Source of the DNA: Limosilactobacillus pulli
GTDB taxonomy: Bacteria; Bacillota; Bacilli; Lactobacillales; Lactobacillaceae
Length of the DNA stretch: 61,466 bases
Assembly: GCF_947381555.1 (NCBI RefSeq)
Contig: NZ_CANCWQ010000010.1
Location: 1-61,466 of the forward strand
Direction: 5' to 3'
A model generated the notes under the pieces. That model saw only the letters and a program-made list of their open reading frames with translations. It ran no database searches and was not told the origin of the DNA. A program made the translations under genes and the position numbers. Shown piece by piece: positions 25,420 to 33,993 of this stretch (its first letter is position 1; the number at the start of each line of letters is the position of its first letter).

Positions 25420-25680
25420 ATGATTGCATATTTGATCAATAAGATAATTGACGCCTATATATTACTGATCGTAGTATGGTGTCTTTTGACCTGGTTTCCT
25501 GGTGCCATGCAGAGCCGTTTGGGTGAATTGCTTACTAGACTGGTTCAGCCATACCTGCGCTTTTTTGACGAGCATATTCCACCACTGGGCGGGATCAGCT
25601 TTGCCCCCGTGGTAGCCGTATTCGTGCTTTATCTAGTCCAATATGGCGTGATTATGCTGTCGCGGTTGATTGGCTATTAG
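25420..25680 (+). CDS. ylmG: YggT family membrane protein (YlmG)
   Basis: 86 residues with two membrane segments (about 4-24 and 62-82). The loop between them has LLTRLVQPYLRFFDEHIPPLGG, close to the YggT consensus for a partly re-entrant segment. It is part of the ylm cluster between sepF and divIVA; its role in division or osmotic stress is not settled. AAGGGG precedes the ATG. Confidence 0.88.
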   Translation: MIAYLINKIIDAYILLIVVWCLLTWFPGAMQSRLGELLTRLVQPYLRFFDEHIPPLGGISFAPVVAVFVLYLVQYGVIMLSRLIGY

Positions 25681-25690
25681 GAGCAGATAA

Positions 25691-26479
25691 ATGACTGATG
25701 AAGAAAACATCAAGCAGCATTTTCGGCCTGATGAGGCACCTTTGATTGCGCAGGTTGAGGATTGGCTGAATACGGCAGCCGACCAGTATCGTCCAGTTTT
25801 AACCGACTTTTTGAATCCGCGGCAGGTCTATATTGCGCAAACGCTGACCAACCGTCGCGATGACGTTAAGATGCGGGCCAATGGCGGCTGGGAAAAGGCC
25901 GAAATGCAGCGGATCTTGTTTTATCCCAGCTATTATGAGCCACAGACAGCTGATTTTGAACTGCAGCTGATCGAAATCGACTATCCAACCAAATTTACCG
26001 AGCTGCACCATCGTCAGATTCTAGGAACGCTGATTGGCAGCGGCTTGGAGCGTTCCGCATTTGGCGACGTACTCAACGAGGGCATGCGCTGGCAGGTAGT
26101 CGTCAGTCAGAGCCTGGTTGACTATCTGCGCCAACAGGTCAGCCAGATTGGCAAGATTCACGTTAAGCTGAAACAAGCTGATCTGGAAACCATCGTTACG
26201 CCACAAGAAGACTGGGAAAAGATGGTCGCTACCGTGTCGTCAATGCGACTGGACGTCTTGGTGGCAGCCGGATTTAACTATTCACGCAATCGCGCCAAGC
26301 AGCTGGTTGAGCACGGCGATGTTCGTGTCAACTGGGAGACCGAGATGCGTCCCGATTATCCGTTGGTAGCCCATGATCTGCTTTCCATCAGACATGCCGG
26401 CCGGATTCGGATTGATGAGATTCAAGGAAACACTAGAAAAAATAAGATTCGCGTCGCCATGTCAGTGGTGCATGCTTAG
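25691..26479 (+). CDS. ylmH: S4-domain RNA-binding protein YlmH
   Basis: 262 residues. The C-terminal S4 domain (about 185-245) reads MRLDVLVAAGFNYSRNR and KQLVEHGDVRVNW. The N-terminal region holds VYIAQTLTNRRDDV and FYPSYYEP, typical of YlmH. Relatives help rescue stalled ribosomes (RqcP family) and are placed in the dcw cluster. It starts 10 bases after ylmG, with GGAGCAG upstream. Confidence 0.9.
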   Translation: MTDEENIKQHFRPDEAPLIAQVEDWLNTAADQYRPVLTDFLNPRQVYIAQTLTNRRDDVKMRANGGWEKAEMQRILFYPSYYEPQTADFELQLIEIDYPTKFTELHHRQILGTLIGSGLERSAFGDVLNEGMRWQVVVSQSLVDYLRQQVSQIGKIHVKLKQADLETIVTPQEDWEKMVATVSSMRLDVLVAAGFNYSRNRAKQLVEHGDVRVNWETEMRPDYPLVAHDLLSIRHAGRIRIDEIQGNTRKNKIRVAMSVVHA

Positions 26480-26495
26480 TTTGGAGGAAATGCAA

Positions 26496-27209
26496 ATGAC
26501 TTTAACCGTGGAAGAAATCAGCAAAAAACAGTTCGACAACAAAATGCGGGGCTACAATCCCAGCGAGGTCAATGAGTTTCTGCGTCAAGTAGCTAGCGAG
26601 TTTCAAGCGCTGCAAGTCAAGAATCATGAACTGATGGAAACCATCAAGGCCAATGAAGAAAAACTAAAGTACTTTACCGACTTGAAGGATTCTTTAAACA
26701 AGTCAATTCTGGTTGCTCAAGAAGCTGCTGACAAGGTTAAGACCAACGCCAAGCGTGAGGCTGAGATCATGATTCGCGAGGCGCAAAAGCAGGCGACCGA
26801 TATTGTTTCCGAAGCCAATACCAAGGCCAACCAGGTCGTGGAAAACAGTGCTGATGAAACGCGGAAGCTGACTACGGAAACCAATGATCTTAAAAAGCAG
26901 ACCCGAATCTTCAGACAGCGGCTGCAAGTAATGCTGGAATCACAGCTGGAAGTCGTTAAGAGCAAGGATTGGGATGAGCTGCTGGCTAATGACGATCTGA
27001 GCAAATACGACGAAATTCAAAAGATTTTGGGAAGCAGTCTTGACAATCATTCGACAAACAGTGTAGAATCACAAGCAATTGATCAACCAGTTGCTGAAAA
27101 GTCGCAGGAAAGTCAAGCACCAAAGCAGGATCAAAAAGCTTCTGCCAAGCCAGCCGCTAAAAACGAAGGCGAGACGGTCGTTGTCTTTCCTGACAGTACG
27201 GCACACTAG
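26496..27209 (+). CDS. divIVA: DivIVA septum and pole-targeting coiled-coil protein
   Basis: 237 residues. It senses negative membrane curvature and recruits partners to poles and septa. The N-terminal motif KKQFDNKMRGYNPSEVNEFL is family-diagnostic; a long coiled coil follows to about residue 165, with a second at 150-180 and a Gln/Lys-rich tail. ATG 26496 has GGAGG at 8-nt spacing; an in-frame ATG at 26490 is too close to it. Last gene of the dcw block. Confidence 0.94.
   Translation: MTLTVEEISKKQFDNKMRGYNPSEVNEFLRQVASEFQALQVKNHELMETIKANEEKLKYFTDLKDSLNKSILVAQEAADKVKTNAKREAEIMIREAQKQATDIVSEANTKANQVVENSADETRKLTTETNDLKKQTRIFRQRLQVMLESQLEVVKSKDWDELLANDDLSKYDEIQKILGSSLDNHSTNSVESQAIDQPVAEKSQESQAPKQDQKASAKPAAKNEGETVVVFPDSTAH
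27040..27069 (+). promoter_or_regulatory. Candidate ileS promoter inside divIVA
   Basis: A consensus TTGACA, an 18-nt spacer and TAGAAT, about 150 nt ahead of the T-box. It lies within divIVA coding sequence, so it may be fortuitous; no better promoter was found in the 15 bases between divIVA and the leader. Confidence 0.35.
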
Positions 27210-27224
27210 TTGATGATTAATCGC

Positions 27225-27466
27225 GAACAAACTGTTGAGGAGAATCGCGCCCCCAGAGTCGTATTTCAGCGAGCCAACGAATGGTGAGAGGTTGGCAATT
27301 AAGGCCTGGGCAGCTATCATCTCTGAACGCCAATGCGAACTAAGTAGCATTGGCCGGTTCATTGCCGTTACCAAATGACTTAAGGAATCAGACAACTGAT
27401 TTGAACTTGGGTGGTACCACGAAAACGCTTCGTCCCATTGCGGATGGAGCGTTTTGTCGTTTGGAC
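27225..27466 (+). promoter_or_regulatory. T-box riboswitch controlling ileS
   Basis: Stem I shows the distal motif GAGCCAACGAATGGTGAGAG and a specifier ATC at 27316-27318, followed by the usual A. The T-box GGTGGTACCACG is at 27410-27421, with TGGT suited to a tRNA whose discriminator is A. A terminator follows: AAAACGCT-t-CGTCC paired with GGATG-g-AGCGTTTT (27423-27456). Uncharged tRNA-Ile (GAT) should pair with both sites and let transcription reach ileS. Confidence 0.92.
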
Positions 27467-27508
27467 GCGATTTTTAAGTTTAGAGAATTGACAAGGAGGA
27501 ATTCGCAG

Positions 27509-30304
27509 ATGCGGGTCAAAGACACTTTGAACATCGGCAAGACTAAGTTTCCTATGCGTGGACGCTTGCCGGAAACCGAAGCACAACGCGAAAAGCTGTG
27601 GGAAGACAATAAAGTCTACGAACAGCGTCAAAAATTAAATCAAGGCAAGCCAACTTTTGTTCTCCATGATGGCCCTCCATACGCCAACGGGAATATCCAC
27701 ATTGGTCACGCCATGAACAAGATCTCCAAGGACTTTATCGTCCGCTACAAGTCAATGGCTGGCTTTAGAGCACCATACGTTCCTGGTTGGGATACGCATG
27801 GTCTGCCAATTGAACACCAATTGACCAAGATGGGCTATGACCGCAAGAAGATGAGCACGACCGAATTTCGGGATCTGTGCCGCAAGTTTGCCTTAGAACA
27901 GGTTGACAAGCAGCGTAAGGACTTCAAGCGTCTGGGTGTTTCTGGTGAATGGGACAACCCATACCTGACACTGGCTAAAGAATTTGAAGCACAACAGATC
28001 AAAGTCTTTGGCGCTTTTGCCAAGAAGGGGCTGCTGTACCAGGCTAAAAAGCCGGTCTACTGGTCATGGTCATCTGAATCTGCCTTGGCAGAAGCCGAGG
28101 TTGAATATCATGATGTAGTAGCCAAGACGGCCTACTTCTGTGAACGAGTGATTGATGGCAAGGGACGTTTGGACAATGATACGTACCTGGTCGGCTGGAC
28201 GACTACTCCTTGGACGATTCCGGCTTCTGAAGCCGTTGCCGTCAATCCTAAAATTATCTATGCCGTGGTTAAGCCGGCCAATGATGATCGCAAGTTCGTA
28301 ATTGCCGATGAGTTGGTTGCCAAGTGCGCAGAAAAGTTCGGCTGGGACGAATATGAAGTTGTTGATCGGCTGTCTGGTCAAGACATGGATCGCATGACCA
28401 GCAAGCACCCATACAATGATAAAGAGATGCTGGTTGTCAATGGTGATCATGTTACGCTTGAGGCAGGGACAGGGCTGGTTCACACCGCGCCTGGCTATGG
28501 TGATGATGACTACCAGGTAGGTAAGAAGTACGGCCTGCCAATTTTTGCACCAATGAACGATCAAGGTGTCTTGACGGCTGAAAATGGTCCTGAGTTTGAT
28601 GGCGTCTTCTACCAAGATGCAGATGACATTTCGTTGGATCTTTTGAAGCAGCATAACGCGCTTTTGAAGCAGGAACCGCTGAAGCACAGCTATCCATTTG
28701 ACTGGCGGACCAAGAAGCCAATCGTTTTCCGGGCCACTGACCAATGGTTTGTTTCGATCGACAAGATGCGCGATGAGATCTTGAACGCCGTTGATGAGGT
28801 CAAGTACTACCCAAGCTGGGGTAAGGTACGGCTGCACAACATGCTTAAAGACCGTGGCGACTGGGTTATCTCTCGGCAACGGGTCTGGGGTGTGCCATTG
28901 CCAATCTTCTACGCTGAAGATTGTACGCCAATCATGACTGAAGAAACGATCAACCATGTTTCCGACCTGTTCCGTGAGTATGGCTCCAACGTTTGGTTTG
29001 AACGCGATGCCAAGGACCTGCTGCCAGAAGGCTTTACCAGTGAACATTCGCCACATGGTCAGTTTAAGAAAGAAACCGACATTATGGATGTTTGGTTCGA
29101 CTCTGGTTCCAGTCATCAAGGCGTCTTGGCAGAACGTGACTACCTGACTTATCCATGCGACATGTATCTGGAAGGTTCCGACCAATACCGAGGCTGGTTC
29201 AACTCCAGTCTGATCTGCAGCGTCGTGCTCTCTGGTCATGCTCCATACAAGTCCATCGTTTCGCAAGGCTTTACGCTGGACAAGGACGGCAAGAAGATGT
29301 CCAAGTCGATCGGTAACGTTATTGATCCAAACAAGGTCGTTAAGCAGATGGGGGCCGAAATTATCCGTCTTTGGGTAATGAGTGCCGATACTTCGGCTGA
29401 CGTGCGGGTTTCAATGGATACGTTCAAGCAGATCTCAGATGCCTACCGGAAGCTGCGCAATACCTTCCGCTTCCTTTTGGCCAACACGGCTGACTTTGAC
29501 GCCAACGATGACACGGTTTCCTATGAAAAGCTGGAAAGCGTTGACCAATACATGGTCGTTAAGTTGAACCGCTTCTTAAAGGAAATGCGCGATCTGTTTG
29601 ATGAATATGACTTTATGACGGCTTACAAGAAGCTGATCAACTTTGTCAACAACGATCTGTCAGCATTCTACATGAACGTAGCCAAGGACGTCTTGTACGT
29701 CGAAGCCAAGGATTCTCATGCGCGTCGTTCAATGCAGACGGTCTTTTACGACATTTTGGTAACGCTGGTTAAGCTGCTGACGCCAATTCTGCCACACACG
29801 ACCGAAGAAGTTTGGGAATACATGGACGAGCCAGAAGAATTCGTTCAACTGACTGAAATCCCAGAACCACGGACCTACGCCAATGAAGAAGAACTGCTGA
29901 GCAAGTGGGACGACTTTATGGAGATTCGCTCTCATGTTTTGAAGGCCTTGGAAGAAGCACGTGATGCCAAGCTGATTGGTAAGTCACTGGAAGCTCAGGC
30001 TGATCTGTACCTGACTGACAGCCAAAAAGCCCTCTTAGACAGCATGAATGCAGATGCCGGTCTGCTGTTCGGGGTTTCGGCACTGCACGTTCATGATGTA
30101 GACCAAGCGCCAGCAGATGCTGAAAAGTTCAATGATAACGTTGCCGTTAAGGTTGCCGTAGCTGATGGCGAGACTTGCCAACGTTGCCGGATGGTCAAAG
30201 AAGACGTTGGCAGCGATCCCGTCTACCCAATGCTTTGTGCGCGCTGTGCCAAGCTGGTACGGGAAAACTTCCCTGAAACGGTTGCTGAAGGTTTGGAAAA
30301 GTAG
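27509..30304 (+). CDS. ileS: Isoleucyl-tRNA synthetase
   Basis: 931 residues. Class I synthetase with HIGH at 64-67 and KMSKS at 596-600, a CP1 editing domain (about 190-390, with WTTTPWTIPAS) and a C-terminal zinc finger CQRC...CARC (about 890-915). AAGGAGG lies 12 bases ahead of ATG 27509; the frame is open upstream only because it runs through the T-box. Controlled by the leader just upstream. Codon choice is strongly biased, as expected for a highly expressed gene. Confidence 0.97.
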   Translation: MRVKDTLNIGKTKFPMRGRLPETEAQREKLWEDNKVYEQRQKLNQGKPTFVLHDGPPYANGNIHIGHAMNKISKDFIVRYKSMAGFRAPYVPGWDTHGLPIEHQLTKMGYDRKKMSTTEFRDLCRKFALEQVDKQRKDFKRLGVSGEWDNPYLTLAKEFEAQQIKVFGAFAKKGLLYQAKKPVYWSWSSESALAEAEVEYHDVVAKTAYFCERVIDGKGRLDNDTYLVGWTTTPWTIPASEAVAVNPKIIYAVVKPANDDRKFVIADELVAKCAEKFGWDEYEVVDRLSGQDMDRMTSKHPYNDKEMLVVNGDHVTLEAGTGLVHTAPGYGDDDYQVGKKYGLPIFAPMNDQGVLTAENGPEFDGVFYQDADDISLDLLKQHNALLKQEPLKHSYPFDWRTKKPIVFRATDQWFVSIDKMRDEILNAVDEVKYYPSWGKVRLHNMLKDRGDWVISRQRVWGVPLPIFYAEDCTPIMTEETINHVSDLFREYGSNVWFERDAKDLLPEGFTSEHSPHGQFKKETDIMDVWFDSGSSHQGVLAERDYLTYPCDMYLEGSDQYRGWFNSSLICSVVLSGHAPYKSIVSQGFTLDKDGKKMSKSIGNVIDPNKVVKQMGAEIIRLWVMSADTSADVRVSMDTFKQISDAYRKLRNTFRFLLANTADFDANDDTVSYEKLESVDQYMVVKLNRFLKEMRDLFDEYDFMTAYKKLINFVNNDLSAFYMNVAKDVLYVEAKDSHARRSMQTVFYDILVTLVKLLTPILPHTTEEVWEYMDEPEEFVQLTEIPEPRTYANEEELLSKWDDFMEIRSHVLKALEEARDAKLIGKSLEAQADLYLTDSQKALLDSMNADAGLLFGVSALHVHDVDQAPADAEKFNDNVAVKVAVADGETCQRCRMVKEDVGSDPVYPMLCARCAKLVRENFPETVAEGLEK

Positions 30305-30361
30305 TCCAATCTTAACCGAACCTTTATTGACCTAATCAAGACAAGGTTTAATAAACGGTGT

Positions 30362-30404
30362 AAAATGTATCAAGCAGCATTTAACTGTTTGATGCATTTT
30401 TATT
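30362..30404 (+). terminator. Terminator of ileS
   Basis: A 16-bp stem with two wobble pairs (30362-30377 with 30385-30400; core ATCAAGCAG/CTGTTTGAT), followed by TATTTT. Confidence 0.8.
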
Positions 30405-30430
30405 TTGCAGCGAAATGGCAGGTGAAAAAA

Positions 30431-30634
30431 TTGCTAAAAGGACGAGTAAAAAATTTTGATGCCCAAAAAGGCTGGGGCTTTATCGAAGTCGAAAACGAAC
30501 CGGATGTCTTTGTTCACTTTAACGGTATCGAAGGCAGCGGACATCGCGAATTAAAACCAGGTCAGCTGGTTTCTTTGGTAGTCGTGCAGGGAAGAAAAGG
30601 GCCACAAGCCGCACACGTTTTGCCATTGGATTAG
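30431..30634 (+). CDS. Cold-shock domain protein
   Basis: 67 residues, the full CspA size. RNP1 appears as KGWGFIEV and RNP2 as DVFVHFNGI. Such proteins melt mRNA structure. The start is TTG 30431, 7 bases after AGGTG; this gives MLKGRVKNFD, the family's N-terminus. A GTG at 30422 and an ATG at 30365 are in frame but have no ribosome binding site, and the latter is inside the ileS terminator. It is 15 bases ahead of the Nudix gene. Confidence 0.85.
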   Translation: MLKGRVKNFDAQKGWGFIEVENEPDVFVHFNGIEGSGHRELKPGQLVSLVVVQGRKGPQAAHVLPLD

Positions 30635-30649
30635 AAATGGGGGACGACA

Positions 30650-31222
30650 ATGGATCTTGAAGAAAAAACAATTGGTCAACAAACGGTCTTTAAGGGTCAT
30701 GTAGTCGATGTCGAGCTTCAACATGTTAAGACGCCACAAGGCAATATCGCCACGCGTGAGATTGTTCGGCATGCTCCAGCAATTGCGCTTTTGGTGATTG
30801 ACGATGATCAGAAGATGATTTTAGAAAAGCAGTGGCGCGCGCCGGTTCAAAATATTACCTGGGAAATTCCGGCTGGTAAATTAGATGAGCGCGATCACGG
30901 TGATGCCAGACATGCGGCGATTCGTGAATTGAATGAGGAAACGCGTCTGCAGGCCGGCGAACTAACCAAAATTACGGCTTTTTACAGTTCCGTTGGTTTT
31001 TGCGATGAATATCTAACGCTTTACCAGGCACGAAACCTTAAGCCGGTTGAGCATGCCTTGCCACAGGATCAAGATGAGGATATCAAGCTTTACCGCTTCA
31101 GTTTGGACGAGGCATTAAAGATGATTGAAACAGGAGCGATTGAGGATTCCAAGACCATCGTGGCGGTTTATTACTGGCAGGCTCAGATGCTGGCACAAAA
31201 ATTAAAGGAAAATCATGAATAA
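30650..31222 (+). CDS. Nudix hydrolase, ADP-ribose pyrophosphatase type
   Basis: 190 residues. It probably cleaves ADP-ribose to AMP and ribose 5-phosphate. The Nudix box region is GKLDERDHGDARHAA followed by IRELNEETRL: the catalytic REL-x-EE core is intact, but two residues are inserted after the first Gly segment and the usual Gly after EET is Arg. The SVGFCDEYLTLY segment fits ADP-ribose pyrophosphatases. It overlaps the next gene by 8 bases. Confidence 0.85.
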   Translation: MDLEEKTIGQQTVFKGHVVDVELQHVKTPQGNIATREIVRHAPAIALLVIDDDQKMILEKQWRAPVQNITWEIPAGKLDERDHGDARHAAIRELNEETRLQAGELTKITAFYSSVGFCDEYLTLYQARNLKPVEHALPQDQDEDIKLYRFSLDEALKMIETGAIEDSKTIVAVYYWQAQMLAQKLKENHE

Positions 31223-31541
31223 TCAGCAGATTAATCCAGAAAAGATGACGCGCCAACAGTATCGTGAATGGCAAAAGCGACAGGCCTCAAAAAATAATCA
31301 CCCAGTATCGGGCAATGAAGGGCCGGTCAATGATACCGATAATCTTAATGATGGATTTGAGGATGTTGGTCCAAGTACCGAAGCTGAGCCCATGATGCCG
31401 CGTCAAGCTGTTAAGCAGGCACAGGCCCAAGAATTAGCAGAGAGAAAAACGGCTCAATTAAAGCGCCGGCTCAACTGGGCGATTCTAGGATTGAGTCTGG
31501 CAATCATCGTTGTCTATTTGATTTTGTTTTTTGTAGGTTGA
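31215..31541 (+). CDS. Small protein with one C-terminal membrane anchor
   Basis: 108 residues, not assigned to a named family. Residues 1-80 are polar and charged, with a Gln/Lys/Arg helix (MTRQQYREWQKRQASK) and an acidic stretch; residues 86-107 form one membrane segment ending LILFFVG. This looks like a tail-anchored cytosolic protein. The start overlaps the Nudix gene by 8 bases and the mtnN start follows after 17 bases, so it is in the operon. Confidence 0.7.
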   Translation: MNNQQINPEKMTRQQYREWQKRQASKNNHPVSGNEGPVNDTDNLNDGFEDVGPSTEAEPMMPRQAVKQAQAQELAERKTAQLKRRLNWAILGLSLAIIVVYLILFFVG

Positions 31542-31558
31542 TGGAGGAAAAGATTTTA

Positions 31559-32260
31559 ATGAAGTTTGGAATTATCTGTGCAATGCAAGAAGAGATCAAG
31601 GAATTGAAGGGAGCTCTTTCAAATGCCCAGACCACGACTTTGGGCGACAAGGAGTACTTTAGCGGTCAGATCGATGGCCAAGCAGTTGTTTTGGTTGAAT
31701 CCGGCATTGGCAAGGTCGAGGCGGCCATCACGGCTGAGCATCTAGCAGTTGACTTTGGTGTTGATGTAATTATCAATTCTGGTTCAGCGGGTGGCATCGG
31801 TGAAGGCCTGCACGTTGGCGATGTGGTGGTTTCTTCAGAGACGGCCTATCATGACGTAGATGCAACCGCCTTTGGCTACGAATATGGCCAGCTGCCGCAA
31901 AAGGCACCCCGTTTCAAGGCTTCGACAAAGTGGGGCGATGCCTTGATGAAAGCCGGTGAGCAGACTGGTCTCAACGTTAAGCGCGGTTTGATCGTATCTG
32001 GTGATCAATTCGTTGCTGGCCAAAAAGCAATCGACAAGATCAAGCAGCACTTTCCAGATGCGCTGTCAGCTGAAATGGAAGGGGCAGCGGTTGGTCAGGT
32101 AGCCTGTGATCATGAACTGCCATACGTGGTTGTACGCGCAATGTCAGATACTGGTGATGAGGATGCCGGTGTTTCGTTTGATGAGTTTATCATTGATGCC
32201 GGCAAGCGCTCGGCCAAGATGCTTTTGCAGCTGTTCAGTGACTTAAAGGTCTCGAGGTGA
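31559..32260 (+). CDS. mtnN: 5'-methylthioadenosine/S-adenosylhomocysteine nucleosidase
   Basis: 233 residues. Cleaves MTA and SAH to adenine and the thioribose sugar, removing inhibitors of methylation. It has GIICAMQEEIKEL, VESGIGKVEAAI, NSGSAGGIG, SAEMEGAAVGQVA and the catalytic Asp in VVRAMSDTGDEDA. ATG 31559 gives the family N-terminus; GGAGG lies 11 bases upstream, and an earlier in-frame start (31538) has none. Confidence 0.95.
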   Translation: MKFGIICAMQEEIKELKGALSNAQTTTLGDKEYFSGQIDGQAVVLVESGIGKVEAAITAEHLAVDFGVDVIINSGSAGGIGEGLHVGDVVVSSETAYHDVDATAFGYEYGQLPQKAPRFKASTKWGDALMKAGEQTGLNVKRGLIVSGDQFVAGQKAIDKIKQHFPDALSAEMEGAAVGQVACDHELPYVVVRAMSDTGDEDAGVSFDEFIIDAGKRSAKMLLQLFSDLKVSR

Positions 32261-32264
32261 AAAA

Positions 32265-32609
32265 ATGGCTGAATTCGTTTCAAAAATCAAGCTGCCGGGT
32301 GATAACGATACCTACGCAATCAGCCCAGCAATTAAAAAATACACGCTACTTGACCTGGGATTTGAACAATCACCCCGGGGAGTCTATACCTATCTGGGCA
32401 GCCTTGATCGGCAAAATCCATTTAAGCCGGTTGCCCGCTTAAAAATTCGCGTCAATCCTGAAATGACTGGCTTTAAAATGGAAACGGTCAATACCAATGG
32501 CTTTCGGGAGATCAATATTTTCAAGCATCCCCGGGCTGATGAATTGATTACGCAGTATCACTTTATCTTAGACGAGATGGTCGATCGGCATATCTTTGAC
32601 CGTCAATAA
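32265..32609 (+). CDS. DUF1831 family protein
   Basis: 114 residues. The whole chain resembles DUF1831 proteins of lactobacilli, with AISPAIKKYTLLDLGF, a central RLKIRVNPEMTGFKM and QYHFILDEMVDRHIF near the end. The biochemical role is unknown; the family is usually found beside a cysteine desulfurase and mnmA, suggesting a link to sulfur transfer. Here it follows mtnN by 4 bases and precedes mnmA, but no desulfurase is between them. Confidence 0.8.
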   Translation: MAEFVSKIKLPGDNDTYAISPAIKKYTLLDLGFEQSPRGVYTYLGSLDRQNPFKPVARLKIRVNPEMTGFKMETVNTNGFREINIFKHPRADELITQYHFILDEMVDRHIFDRQ

Positions 32610-32619
32610 TGGTTTTTAC

Positions 32620-32649
32620 TGGTCAAACCGGGCGTGTCTTTGTTACAAT
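32620..32649 (+). promoter_or_regulatory. Candidate mnmA promoter
   Basis: TGGTCA, an 18-nt spacer and TACAAT. The 5' UTR that follows has a small TAGATT/AATCTA hairpin near 32683-32700. Confidence 0.4.
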
Positions 32650-32720
32650 GAAAGGCACTGTGAACACGCGACCTTCACTCGTAGATTGTTCCAGAATCTA
32701 TTGAAAATGATGGTGATAAA

Positions 32721-33854
32721 ATGACAGACAACTCTAAGACACGGGTCGTCGTTGGCATGAGTGGCGGCGTTGACTCCTCAGTTACGGCGCTCTTATTGAA
32801 ACGGCAGGGCTACGATGTCGTAGGCGTCTTTATGAAAAACTGGGATGATACCGATGAAAACGGCGTCTGCACCGCGACTGAAGACTATAAGGACGTAGCC
32901 AAGGTTGCTACGCAGATCGGGATTCCATATTATTCCGTCAATTTTGAAAAGGAATACTGGGATCGAGTCTTCAAGTATTTCATTGCTGAATACAAAAAGG
33001 GGCGTACGCCAAATCCTGATGTGATCTGCAACAAAGAGATCAAGTTCAAAGCATTCATCGAATATGCGCATCAGCTGGGGGCCGATTACGTGGCAACGGG
33101 CCATTATGCTGATCTTAAGGCCGACGCAGAAGGCAATATGCATCTGATGCGGGCAACCGACCCCCATAAGGATCAGACCTACTTTTTGAGTCAGCTGGAC
33201 CATGCTCAGCTGGATCACGTGATGTTCCCACTGGCCGGCTACACTAAAAAGCAGGTCCGTGAGATTGCCAAGGAGGCCGGTCTGGCAGTTGCCGACAAGA
33301 AGGATTCAGTTGGCATCTGCTTTATCGGTGAGGATGGACATTTCCGCGAGTTCTTGAGTCAGTATCTGCCGGCTCAACCTGGCAATATGGAGACCGTTGA
33401 TGGTAAGGTCGTTGGTCAGCATGCTGGCTTGATGTATTACACAATTGGTCAGCGTCGTGGTCTGGGCCTGGGCGGCAACAAGGAGAGCAATGAGCCTTGG
33501 TTTGTTATCGGCAAAGACATTACCAAAAACGTATTATACGTCGGTCAGGGTTATGAAAATGAGCATCTGTACGCTACGCACCTGGAAGCCAGTGACATTC
33601 ACTGGGTTGACGATGTAGTCAGCCGCTATGGTCGCCATTTCCACTGCACCGCTAAGTTCCGCTACCGTCAGATCGATGAGGGCGTAACGGTAACGATCAG
33701 TGATGATGATCAGATGGTAACGGTTGAGTTTGACGATCCGGCACGAGCAATTACGCCAGGCCAGGCCGTAGTCTTTTATGATGGCCAAGAGTGCCTGGGC
33801 AGCGCAATTATCGATCGGGCCTACAACCACGATCATCAGCTGCAGTACGTCTAA
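32721..33854 (+). CDS. mnmA: tRNA-uridine 2-sulfurtransferase MnmA
   Basis: 377 residues. Thiolates U34 of Lys, Glu and Gln tRNAs. It has the PP-loop GMSGGVDSS (12-20), PNPDVICNKEIKF with the first catalytic Cys, and SVGICFIGE with the second. The ribosome binding site is poor (GATGGTGAT). The sulfur donor cysteine desulfurase is not next to it. Confidence 0.96.
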   Translation: MTDNSKTRVVVGMSGGVDSSVTALLLKRQGYDVVGVFMKNWDDTDENGVCTATEDYKDVAKVATQIGIPYYSVNFEKEYWDRVFKYFIAEYKKGRTPNPDVICNKEIKFKAFIEYAHQLGADYVATGHYADLKADAEGNMHLMRATDPHKDQTYFLSQLDHAQLDHVMFPLAGYTKKQVREIAKEAGLAVADKKDSVGICFIGEDGHFREFLSQYLPAQPGNMETVDGKVVGQHAGLMYYTIGQRRGLGLGGNKESNEPWFVIGKDITKNVLYVGQGYENEHLYATHLEASDIHWVDDVVSRYGRHFHCTAKFRYRQIDEGVTVTISDDDQMVTVEFDDPARAITPGQAVVFYDGQECLGSAIIDRAYNHDHQLQYV

Positions 33855-33871
33855 TTCAAATGATTTTTATG

Positions 33872-33902
33872 GTCGCCTGCAAGAGATTGCACGCGGCTTT
33901 TT
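33872..33902 (+). terminator. Terminator of mnmA
   Basis: GTCGC-c-TGCAA / TTGCA-c-GCGGC stem with a GAGA loop, followed by TTTTT. Confidence 0.8.
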
Positions 33903-33993
33903 AGATTTTGCGATAAATATTGGTTATACCCTGGTTATTTTTGGTATCATATAAGAAGACACATCGAAAAGGCAGATATTTTGGAAGAGAAAA

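Noticed and set aside
28070..29266. 398-codon open frame antisense to ileS
   Set aside because: Fully inside ileS, no ribosome binding site and no recognisable protein.
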